NCBI GenBank assembly: GCA_028288905.1
Contig: JAQGHJ010000430.1
Coordinates: 1 to 5,058 of the forward strand
Source: Phycisphaerales bacterium
GTDB lineage: Bacteria; Planctomycetota; Phycisphaerae; Tepidisphaerales; Tepidisphaeraceae
Reading direction: 5' to 3'
Length of the DNA: 5,058 bases
Under the pieces are notes generated by a model. The model did no database searches. It was not told the origin of the DNA and was given only the letters and a program-made list of their open reading frames with translations. Below, in pieces: positions 1 to 5,058 of the stretch; the stretch's first letter is position 1, and the number at the start of each line of letters is the position of its first letter. The translations under genes were made by a program, and so were the position numbers.

Positions 1-66
1 GAAGCGTTCCCACATCGGACGATCCCCCGGCAATTCTTCGCGATGTCCTTCGGACCTTCGGGATGA
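1..66 (+). other. possible 3' end of a gene entering from the left edge
   Basis: One plus-strand frame is open from base 1 and ends in TGA at 64-66, ten bases before the hairpin at 76-108. It would give a tail ending in FGPSG. Another frame is open to TAA at 114-116 and also reads plausibly as protein (it contains DDPPAILRDVLRTFG), but its stop lies past the hairpin. Only about 20 codons are visible, and third-base GC does not separate the frames, so I cannot decide whether either is coding. No function can be given. Confidence 0.2.
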
Positions 67-75
67 ACGGGAAAC

Positions 76-108
76 GAAAGGGCCCGTGCCTACGGCACGG
101 GCCCTTCG
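76..108. terminator. strong GC-rich hairpin, probable intrinsic terminator
   Basis: A perfect 15-base-pair stem (76-90 with 94-108) closes a three-base TAC loop. The core arm is GGGCCCGTGCC, flanked by CGAA and TTCG. Read leftward, the stem is followed by CTTTCGTTTC, a broken T-tract, and it sits about 40 bases past the stop of the minus-strand gene at 146-979. That makes it a good terminator for that gene. Read rightward, only two T residues follow the core stem, so activity in that direction (for a gene ending near 66) would be weaker. The stem is seen directly; the terminator role is inferred. Confidence 0.7.
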
Positions 109-145
109 ATGCCTAAATTTTGACGGATCTTGAAGCCACCAACAT

Positions 146-979
146 TCAGGGTAGCAAGGCATCGCGAAAGGCGTCCCGCGGAAAGTAACGACCACACCCG
201 GCCGGCGAGTTTGGGGCCTCGACCACCCACACACGGCCCCGGTTGACCTTTAATCGATCCTGAAGGGCCGCCACGAGTCGGTTGAGCTGCTCCATCTGCC
301 GAGGCGACGGGGAGGACCGGTCCAGGTCCCCGGCGACGCGGATGCTCACGCAATCCGGGTCGACCCGGTCGAGCCCCGTCGGTCGTCCGGCCGGCTGTTG
401 TGCTTCCCAGCGCGACCCGATCTGGATCGCGCCGTCCTCCGCTCCGTCGCCGCTACCGATGACGAAGTGATCGGCCGAGGCGGACGCGTCTGCCTCGGCC
501 CTTCCTGATCCGTCGCTCCGGACGCCCGGTTGACCGGCGTGGTGAACGTACACGTACCGCCATCGGCCGGTCCGAACAGGGACGCGGGTGTCGAACAGAG
601 TGTCCGCTTGTGGGGAGGCGGACCCATCCACGGCCATCAGCGCCCGGCCGGCTTCCGCCGACAGGGGGGCGGGCCGGAGGGCGACGAGCAAAGCCCCGGT
701 GACGGTCATCACTCCGACCAACCCCCCGAAGACGGCCACCCGCCTCGACCGGCTCGTGCCCGCCACCGCGGGCTTCGACGCGGCAAGACGCATGGCCGAC
801 GGTGCCGCGGCGGTCTTGGACGCCCGAGCCGAGCGGGTGCCCCCGCTCGGCGAGGTGCCAGCCGGCCGGTTCGCGGCGGGCGCGAACCGGGTGGCGACCG
901 CCCGGCTACTCCCGCCCTCGGTCGCCCCGCCCTGACGCGCCATCCGGTTGCCGGCCCTCGCTGTGATCGTCGCACTCAT
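146..979 (-). CDS. membrane-anchored protein with a degenerate amidase_2/PGRP-like domain
   Basis: The 277-residue product has a basic, Ala/Ser/Gly/Arg-rich and probably disordered N-terminus (1-80), one membrane segment (about 81-101, VAVFGGLVGVMTVTGALLVA), and a C-terminal domain outside the membrane (about 139-277). The domain follows the N-acetylmuramoyl-L-alanine amidase/peptidoglycan-recognition pattern: WRYVYVHHAG (140-149), DHFVIGSG (170-177), DGAIQIGSRW (182-191), VAGDLD (215-220), PSPRQ (224-228), and a C-terminal CGRYFP (262-267). Family members bind zinc through two His and one Cys, or Asp in AmpD types, to cut the muramoyl-L-alanine bond. His146 and Cys262 remain. Where a second His is expected, in an HRD-like motif before the Cys, this protein reads VWVVEAP (250-256), and the usual GAH motif reads AGR. 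It may bind cell wall without cutting it. The start is well supported: AAGGGAGG lies six bases upstream of the ATG. The downstream hairpin at 76-108 probably ends the transcript. The family call is by motif memory, not by alignment. Confidence 0.78.
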   Translation of the reverse strand: MSATITARAGNRMARQGGATEGGSSRAVATRFAPAANRPAGTSPSGGTRSARASKTAAAPSAMRLAASKPAVAGTSRSRRVAVFGGLVGVMTVTGALLVALRPAPLSAEAGRALMAVDGSASPQADTLFDTRVPVRTGRWRYVYVHHAGQPGVRSDGSGRAEADASASADHFVIGSGDGAEDGAIQIGSRWEAQQPAGRPTGLDRVDPDCVSIRVAGDLDRSSPSPRQMEQLNRLVAALQDRLKVNRGRVWVVEAPNSPAGCGRYFPRDAFRDALLP

Positions 980-985
980 CGGATG

Positions 986-993
986 CCTCCCTT
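986..993 (-). promoter_or_regulatory. ribosome binding site of the amidase-like gene
   Basis: On the minus strand the bases read AAGGGAGG, a near-ideal Shine-Dalgarno core, six bases before the ATG at 977-979. It fixes this start over the internal ATG at residue 13. Confidence 0.75.
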
Positions 994-1037
994 GCTTTGA
1001 ACCGGCTACCGGACCAACACGCGCACGCGACGATCGA

Positions 1038-1053
1038 ATTGGCAGGTGCCAAT
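1038..1053. promoter_or_regulatory. palindrome, candidate operator upstream of the amidase-like gene
   Basis: Two perfect 7-base arms, ATTGGCA and TGCCAAT, flank a GG centre. The element lies 59-74 bases upstream of the amidase-like start codon, a usual place for a repressor or activator dimer to bind. The symmetry is seen directly; operator function is a guess, because no adjacent regulator gene or clear promoter boxes were found. Confidence 0.3.
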
Positions 1054-1319
1054 GGGCCGTTCGGCAAGCTGACGTTCACCCGCTTCGCAACGCGAGCTAC
1101 AGCCCGTTCGCTGACGCGCGTCGTCGCTCCTTAAGGATCGGCTGCCGCTCGAAACGGGTTGTGAAAATGGCCGTCTGGAAGGCTGTTACTGCGGATTGCT
1201 TCGGTTCTCGGACGTGGACAGGAGCGTGGAGAACCCGTGCGTAAGTCCCCGGAGGACGAGGGGTCGAATTAAGCCGTTCGAAACGAGCGTTAAGAGCCTG
1301 TTCGCGGTGAATTGAACAG

Positions 1320-1346
1320 CTGGCTGCTTTACAGCGTCGCAGCCAG
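1320..1346. repeat. inverted repeat (8-base-pair stem) in the divergent spacer
   Basis: CTGGCTGC at 1320-1327 pairs perfectly with GCAGCCAG at 1339-1346 across an 11-base loop. No T-tract follows on either strand, so it does not look like an intrinsic terminator. It could be a protein-binding site or part of an untranslated RNA. Confidence 0.3.
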
Positions 1347-1800
1347 GAGCTTTATCGGACGCCTTTTACGGCCAATATCCGCGCCCTCGCCACTCAACTG
1401 ACAAGTTCGGTTGGCCGACACGACGCGCGCGGGATCAGCTACCGTCGAATCTGGCGGGGCTTTGAGACGATTATCGGACGCTTTCGACACGCCTCACGCG
1501 AGGCCTCTTTGCGGACATCGAACACGGGCTCCCATCATCACCTTCGACAAAAACCTGCAACCCACAAGCAGTTCGAATGGCCCTGAGCGAGGCGTAAAAT
1601 GGATGTGGCCAGGAAGACGAGACTCCGCATCCCGTTCCGGAGCGTCCATATCTCCAGCAGCCGAATGGCGATGCGATACTTTTGCCCCAGCGGCGGCAGC
1701 CGCTCTAAAGCACGGCACGCAATATAGGACCAAGCTGGTACCCCAAGTCGGCTAAGCTTTCGGCGCGTTCGGCGTTCCTAGCGGATCGCGGAGCATCGTC

Positions 1801-2598
1801 ATGACGCTCGACTGGGCCTTGGGGTGGCAAAACCTTCTCTACATCGTGCCGTTCGCGGTCGCGCTGCTGTACATGCTCGTGTACGCGGCGAGCGGCATTA
1901 CCTTCGGCGACGCTAACGCGGATGCCGGTGCGGGCCACGACTTGGGTGGAGACGCCCATGCTCACGCCGGGGCACCGCATACTGAATGGGATGCCGACCC
2001 GTCGGCCGACGCCTCGGACGGGGATGCCGGCCACGGCGACGCCGAAGCCGACCCGCACGACGCCGACCCGGGCGAGGCGGGCAACCACGACGTCGGCGGC
2101 TCGCCGCTGCGGGCAGCCCTCTCGTGGCTCGGCGTCGGGCGGGTGCCGTTCAGCATCCTGTTGATGGTCCTCATGCTCTCGTGGGGCGCGGCCGGGTTCC
2201 TGGTGAACCAGCTGGCGCGCCCTAACTTCCCCATCGATTGGCACGTGCTGGCCGCCTCAGTCCCGGTCGCCGGGCTGACCGCCCTGCTCGCGACCAGGAC
2301 CGTCGTCCGGACGATCGACCGGTGGATCCCGCTCGACGAGACGACCGCCCGCCGCCGGCACGACCTGCTCGGGCTCGCCGGGACCGCGATGTACAACGTC
2401 GACGAGCGCTTCGGCATGCTCAGCGTTCGCGACGACCGCGGGGAGCTGTACCAGGTGCCGTGCCGCCTCGCCCCGGGGCACGCCCCGGTGCCGAAGAACG
2501 GCCGGGCCGTGCTCGTCGCCTTCAACGCCAAGGACAACCTGTACCAAGTGGTCCCGGAAGGAGCGTTGGACGGCCTGGGTGCCGTCCGGCCGGCGTGA
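1801..2598 (+). CDS. yqiJ: YqiJ-family inner-membrane protein with C-terminal OB fold
   Basis: The product has 265 residues. It resembles the YqiJ/NfeD-like proteins that accompany SPFH/flotillin proteins and are thought to anchor or modulate flotillin assemblies in the membrane; no enzymatic activity is expected. Order of parts: membrane segment 1 (about 11-33), a long Asp/His/Ala/Gly-rich loop (36-99), membrane segments 2 (about 115-137) and 3 (about 146-166), then a basic stretch and a soluble OB-fold-like domain (about 185-252) with GLAGTAMYNVDERFG, GELYQVPCRL and KNGRAVLVAF. Positive charges after segment 3 suggest the OB domain is cytoplasmic, which would place the acidic loop inside too. 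GGAG ends seven bases before the ATG, supporting this start. By my count about 90% of codons end in G or C, with the exceptions concentrated near the start and in the loop. In Escherichia coli the yqiJ homologue is directly next to yqiK; here a 208-residue unknown gene intervenes before the flotillin. Confidence 0.88.
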   Translation: MTLDWALGWQNLLYIVPFAVALLYMLVYAASGITFGDANADAGAGHDLGGDAHAHAGAPHTEWDADPSADASDGDAGHGDAEADPHDADPGEAGNHDVGGSPLRAALSWLGVGRVPFSILLMVLMLSWGAAGFLVNQLARPNFPIDWHVLAASVPVAGLTALLATRTVVRTIDRWIPLDETTARRRHDLLGLAGTAMYNVDERFGMLSVRDDRGELYQVPCRLAPGHAPVPKNGRAVLVAFNAKDNLYQVVPEGALDGLGAVRPA

Positions 2599-2717
2599 CC
2601 GCGCGAAGCGTCAGGCGGACCTCTTGAGAATCGAACGGGCCATTGTCGCGAGGAAACGGCTTGTCGCCCGTGTTTCTTTGCGGCCGACTCGCTGTTTCCG
2701 TTGGACGGATATTGATT

Positions 2718-3344
2718 ATGAGTCCACGAGAGTACGGTGATTTGTTGGGCGAGATGCTGCGCTCGACCCACCAACCGAGTTTGAGGAAGCCGTACCTTGA
2801 GATGTTGAACACGTCGCTCGACGTGTACGAAGTCGCGAGACTGGAGGGTAAGTACCTACACGGCTTAGCCGACGGACGCGATGTCAGGGACGCGATCTTC
2901 TCAACGCTCTTCGAGTGGCGCGAGCACCTGGACCAGGCTGAAATTCAGATGGCAGCCCGCCGGGTGGAGCGCGTCTGCCACGCCTGCGCCGGAACGCTGA
3001 ACCGAACGAGCCGCTCGGAAACGGCGTTCTTGTTGGCGTGGACGCTCGGGGCTGAGTGGTACTTCCGCGACCCGGGCGTCTACTGCCGGGACAAGGCTTG
3101 GGCATACGCCCTCACGAACCTGGTGACGATGTCGTCCGACGAGACGCGAACTCTGAAGACCCTGTTCGGGCTGGGCCGCGGATCCACCGCCTGGGAGCAG
3201 AAGTCTTCGTCGCCCGACGCCGACCGAGTGCGCTCCGACGTCGGGCTGTCTAGGCCCAAGTTCGACAGTCACGTGGCGGGCTCGGCGGAGGTGCTTTTCG
3301 CATCAGTTGCAACGATGCCTGCGGATGTGCTTGCCCGCGCCTAG
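2718..3344 (+). CDS. hypothetical protein between yqiJ and the flotillin gene
   Basis: I do not recognise this 208-residue protein. It appears soluble: there is no signal peptide or clear membrane segment, and the first 90 residues look mostly helical with many charged residues. Visible landmarks are a CHAC (CxxC) pair at 87-90, an aromatic patch AWTLGAEWYFRDPGVYCRDKAWAY (within 107-130) with a third Cys at 123, and a polar, Ser-rich and less conserved-looking tail after about 160. The CxxC could bind metal or form a disulphide, but that is only a possibility. I chose the ATG at 2718 because GACGGA lies eight bases upstream and the sequence becomes protein-like there. The frame is open back to a TTG at 2643, so an N-terminus up to 25 residues longer is possible. 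It starts 119 bases after yqiJ and ends 200 bases before the flotillin gene, on the same strand. About 80% of codons end in G or C, against about 98% in the flotillin, which suggests low expression or later arrival. Confidence 0.68.
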   Translation: MSPREYGDLLGEMLRSTHQPSLRKPYLEMLNTSLDVYEVARLEGKYLHGLADGRDVRDAIFSTLFEWREHLDQAEIQMAARRVERVCHACAGTLNRTSRSETAFLLAWTLGAEWYFRDPGVYCRDKAWAYALTNLVTMSSDETRTLKTLFGLGRGSTAWEQKSSSPDADRVRSDVGLSRPKFDSHVAGSAEVLFASVATMPADVLARA

Positions 3345-3479
3345 TCAGGCGACCAGAAGACTCGTCGCGCCCGGACCGAATTCGGGTACAGCGTTCGGCG
3401 CTTACCTCCGGATGCCGGCTCGCGGGGATCGGGAAGATCCGCACCGCCATGCTAAATGTGAATCCAAGTGGTTGAGCTT

Positions 3480-3503
3480 TGGGGCGGGCCGATGCCCGCC
3501 CCA
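3480..3503 (+). repeat. GC-rich hairpin 1 in the flotillin leader
   Basis: GGGGCGGGC (3481-3489) pairs perfectly with GCCCGCCCC (3494-3502) around a CGAT loop, and T3480 with A3503 extends it to 10 base pairs. No T-run follows, so a classical terminator is unlikely, although T residues precede it and it could act in the reverse direction (AAAGC follows on the minus strand, not T). It may be a structured leader element or a dispersed repeat of the genome. Confidence 0.6.
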
Positions 3504-3507
3504 CCAT

Positions 3508-3531
3508 CGGGGCGAGCCACCGGCCGCCCCG
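3508..3531 (+). promoter_or_regulatory. GC-rich hairpin 2 next to the flotillin ribosome site
   Basis: CGGGGCG (3508-3514) pairs with CGCCCCG (3525-3531) around a 10-base loop. Its left arm can instead pair with the right arm of hairpin 1 (GGGGCG 3509-3514 with CGCCCC 3497-3502, six-base loop), so the structures compete. The stem ends four bases before the GAGGA ribosome site. This could influence translation of the flotillin gene; the pairing is visible, the role is inferred. Confidence 0.35.
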
Positions 3532-3535
3532 GATC

Positions 3536-3540
3536 GAGGA
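3536..3540 (+). promoter_or_regulatory. ribosome binding site of the flotillin gene
   Basis: GAGGA lies four bases before the ATG at 3545. Spacing is short but workable, and better placed for this ATG than any ribosome site for the next in-frame ATG at 3554. Confidence 0.5.
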
Positions 3541-3544
3541 CCCT

Positions 3545-5058
3545 ATGCCGCTCATGCTTTTGATCGTCGTCGGCGCCGCCCTAACGGTGCTGCCGTGGCT
3601 CCCGCTCCACGACGTCCAGCTGCCCGTGCCGACCAAGGTGTTCATGACGGTCGCCGGCACGGCGCTGCTGATCGTCGGCGTCGTCTGCCTGCTCATCACC
3701 CGGCTGTACCGCAAGGCGTCGGCGAACATGGCGTTCGTCCGCACCGGGATGGGCGGGGCCCGCGTGATCCGCGACGGCGGCACGCTCGTGATCCCGGTCG
3801 TCCACCAGGTCGTGCCGGTGTCGCTGGAGACGATGCGGCTGAACGTCGAGCGCCGCGGGCCGCACGCGCTGATCACGAAGGACAACCTCCGCGTCGACCT
3901 GTCGGCCGAGTTCTACATCAAGGTCCAGCCGGACGCGGACAACATCCTGCAGGCCGCCCGCTCGCTCGGCAGCCGGAACGTGCAGGCCGAGGCCGTCAGT
4001 GACCTGGTGCAGGAGAAGCTGGTCAGCGCGCTGCGGACCGTGGCGGCGACGAAGGAACTCGTCGAGCTGCACAGCAAGCGGGACGAGTTCGCGTCGGCCG
4101 TCCAGGAGATCGTCCAGCACGACCTGGCGAGCAACGGGCTGACGCTCGAGGCGGTCACGATCTCTTCGCTCGACCAGACCGACTCGTCCGCCCTGCAGGA
4201 GCGGAACGTGTTCGACGCCCAGGGGCTGCGGAAGATCGCTGAGATTACCCAGAAGGCCCGGATCGAGCGGAACGAGATCGAGCGGGAGAGCGAGCGGCAG
4301 GTGGCCGAGAAGGACGTGTCGACCCGCAAGAAGGTCCTGGAGCTGCAGCGGGACCAGGCCGAGTACGAGGCCGAGCAGCGGATGAAGGTGGCGAACGTGA
4401 ACGCCGCCCGCCAGCGGGAGGTGGCCGAGTTCAAGATCACCCAAGACGAGGCGATCGCCAAGCGGGACATCGAGAAGCTCCGAACGGTCGAGACGAGCGA
4501 GGTCGAGCGGCGGCTGGCGGTCGAGCAGGCGGAGATCGCCAAGCGGGTGACGCTGATCGCGCGGATGAAGGAGCAGGAGACGGCCGACATCCTGAAGAAA
4601 CAGGCGGTCGAGGTGGCCGAGCGGAGCAAGCAGGTCGCGGTCGCGGAGAAGGAGCGGGAGCGGGCGACGGCGATCGGGCAGATGCTCGCCGCCGAGGCCG
4701 AGAGCGAGCGGGAGAAGCAGAAGATCATCACCGTCACCGTCACGAGCGAGGCCGAGCGGGAGGCGGCCAAGAAGCTGATCGCGGCCCAGCAGACGATCAG
4801 CGAGAGCAAGATCCGCGAGGAGACGAACGCGGACGTGCTGGCGTACATGGCGGTGAAGGAGGCCGAGGCCCAGAAACAGGCGGCCGAGCTGCAGTACGAG
4901 GCGAAGCTGCGGGTGGCCGACGCCGACGCCCAGGCCGCGACGAAGCGGGCCGAGGGCGACCGGGCCGGCAAGATGGTCGACGTGACGGTCGAGCGGGAGC
5001 GGGTGAACGTCGAGCAGGCGAAGGTCGAGGTCGAGCGGCTGAGCCTGAGCAACAAGCA
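3545..5058 (+). CDS. yqiK: YqiK-family flotillin (SPFH domain), 3' end cut by the window
   Basis: The frame is open from ATG 3545 to the window edge: 504 codons without a stop. Flotillins are oligomeric membrane scaffolds that organise microdomains and recruit other proteins; they act at the cytoplasmic membrane. Order of parts: hydrophobic N-terminus (about 2-20), a second hydrophobic segment (about 33-53), then RLYRKASANMAFVRTGMGG (53-71), which closely resembles the start of the SPFH domain as I recall it from Escherichia coli YqiK. The SPFH/PHB domain continues to about 215, with LITKDNLRVDL (109-119) and NGLTLEAVTISSLDQT (197-212). A very long charged coiled coil (about 225-500) carries the Ala/Glu-rich repeats typical of flotillins (AEAESERE, EAEAQKQA). 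E. coli YqiK has about 550 residues, so at least 50 are probably missing, including the C-terminal oligomerisation part. About 98% of codons end in G or C, the strongest bias in the window. It follows yqiJ and the unknown gene on the same strand, with its own structured 200-base leader. Confidence 0.96.
   Translation, partial: MPLMLLIVVGAALTVLPWLPLHDVQLPVPTKVFMTVAGTALLIVGVVCLLITRLYRKASANMAFVRTGMGGARVIRDGGTLVIPVVHQVVPVSLETMRLNVERRGPHALITKDNLRVDLSAEFYIKVQPDADNILQAARSLGSRNVQAEAVSDLVQEKLVSALRTVAATKELVELHSKRDEFASAVQEIVQHDLASNGLTLEAVTISSLDQTDSSALQERNVFDAQGLRKIAEITQKARIERNEIERESERQVAEKDVSTRKKVLELQRDQAEYEAEQRMKVANVNAARQREVAEFKITQDEAIAKRDIEKLRTVETSEVERRLAVEQAEIAKRVTLIARMKEQETADILKKQAVEVAERSKQVAVAEKERERATAIGQMLAAEAESEREKQKIITVTVTSEAEREAAKKLIAAQQTISESKIREETNADVLAYMAVKEAEAQKQAAELQYEAKLRVADADAQAATKRAEGDRAGKMVDVTVERERVNVEQAKVEVERLSLSNK

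Larger units (their letters stand above)
980..1800. other. 821-base divergent intergenic region, no convincing gene
   Basis: This spacer separates the leftward amidase-like gene from the rightward yqiJ. Open frames at 948-1244 and 1411-1755 have no recognisable protein features or convincing ribosome sites, and the second opens only with TTG. I see no tRNA, rRNA or CRISPR pattern. It does hold short symmetric elements: ATTGGCA-GG-TGCCAAT at 1038-1053, GACGCGCGTC at 1113-1122, TCCTTAAGGA at 1128-1137, an 8-base-pair hairpin at 1320-1346, a 5-base-pair hairpin at 1491-1504, and a 6-base-pair hairpin at 1689-1704. A related sequence appears at 1269-1280 and 1290-1304 (TTAAG, CC, GTTCG). Promoters for both flanking genes must lie here or nearby, but I could not assign clear -35/-10 boxes. 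A small RNA cannot be ruled out. Confidence 0.6.
3345..3544 (+). other. 200-base leader/spacer upstream of the flotillin gene
   Basis: No gene fits here. From left to right the spacer holds a 10-base palindrome CCGAATTCGG (3376-3385), a small hairpin GGATC-GGGAA-GATCC (3426-3440), an AT-rich patch near 3451-3480, and two GC-rich hairpins (3480-3503 and 3508-3531) ending just before the ribosome site. The AT-rich patch could hold a promoter for the flotillin gene, but TAAATG at 3455-3460 is only a weak match to a -10 box and I see no convincing -35. Confidence 0.5.

Noticed and set aside
530..1000. Plus-strand open frame over the amidase-like gene
   Set aside because: The Arg/Gly/Pro-rich product is typical of an antisense shadow. 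The minus strand has a strong ribosome site, a membrane segment and family motifs.
1036..1056. Possible sigma-54 promoter (TTGGCAC on the minus strand)
   Set aside because: The -24-like TGGCAC is present, but the five-base spacing leads to AATT instead of the required TTGC at -12.
1352..1481. Direct repeat TTATCGGACGC at 1352-1362 and 1471-1481
   Set aside because: An 11-base match in about 800 bases can arise by chance, the flanks differ, and no insertion or attachment-site context surrounds it.
1700..1728. Possible promoter with TATAGG (1723-1728) upstream of yqiJ
   Set aside because: There is no -35-like hexamer at a normal spacing, and the bases 17 upstream are CCGCTC.
1411..1755. Open frame of 114 codons in the divergent spacer
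   Set aside because: It starts only with TTG, lacks a ribosome site, and its product shows no recognisable features; codon ends are not strongly G/C as in the real genes here.
1962..2774. Minus-strand open frame (270 codons) across yqiJ
   Set aside because: It lies opposite a recognised membrane/OB-fold gene, and its own product has no domain or membrane pattern.
3581..4444. Minus-strand open frame (287 codons) over the flotillin SPFH region
   Set aside because: The Leu/His/Arg/Val-rich, low-complexity product is a shadow of the real plus-strand frame and overlaps another antisense frame.
3913..5055. Long minus-strand open frame (380 codons) opposite the flotillin gene
   Set aside because: Its Ser/Arg/Ala-rich product mirrors the highly GC-biased flotillin codons on the other strand. 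The flotillin frame matches a known family, and antisense frames of this length are common in such genes.

Overview
This GC-rich window is most likely from a soil or freshwater bacterium. I favour the planctomycetes (Gemmataceae-like): the coding bias is very strong, intergenic spaces are long, and there is a membrane-anchored amidase-fold protein with a long Ala/Arg/Ser-rich cytoplasmic tail. That placement is an inference from style, because no rRNA or other marker gene is present.

Layout. The left 66 bases may be the tail of a gene running in from outside. They are followed by a strong GC hairpin (76-108), which reads best as a terminator for the leftward gene next to it. That gene (146-979, minus strand) encodes a membrane-anchored protein with a degenerate amidase_2/peptidoglycan-recognition domain. 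A divergent spacer of 821 bases follows (980-1800); I find no convincing gene in it, but it has several short palindromes. Three plus-strand genes come next: a YqiJ-type three-pass membrane protein with an OB-fold tail (1801-2598), a 208-residue protein I do not recognise (2718-3344), and a YqiK-type flotillin (from 3545) that runs off the right edge after 504 codons.

How the genes may work together. YqiJ and YqiK are known as neighbouring partners: an NfeD-like OB-fold membrane protein paired with an SPFH/flotillin scaffold that organises membrane microdomains. Here the pair is separated by an unknown gene with visibly weaker codon bias, and the flotillin has its own 200-base leader. That leader contains two GC-rich hairpins whose arms can also pair in a mutually exclusive way just upstream of the ribosome binding site. 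The divergent amidase-fold protein is also predicted at the envelope, but nothing in the sequence shows it works with the flotillin pair.

The best leads for something new are the unknown gene inside the yqiJ/yqiK pair, the amidase-like protein that has lost a zinc-ligand histidine, the Asp/His-rich loop of the YqiJ protein, and the switch-like leader of the flotillin gene.
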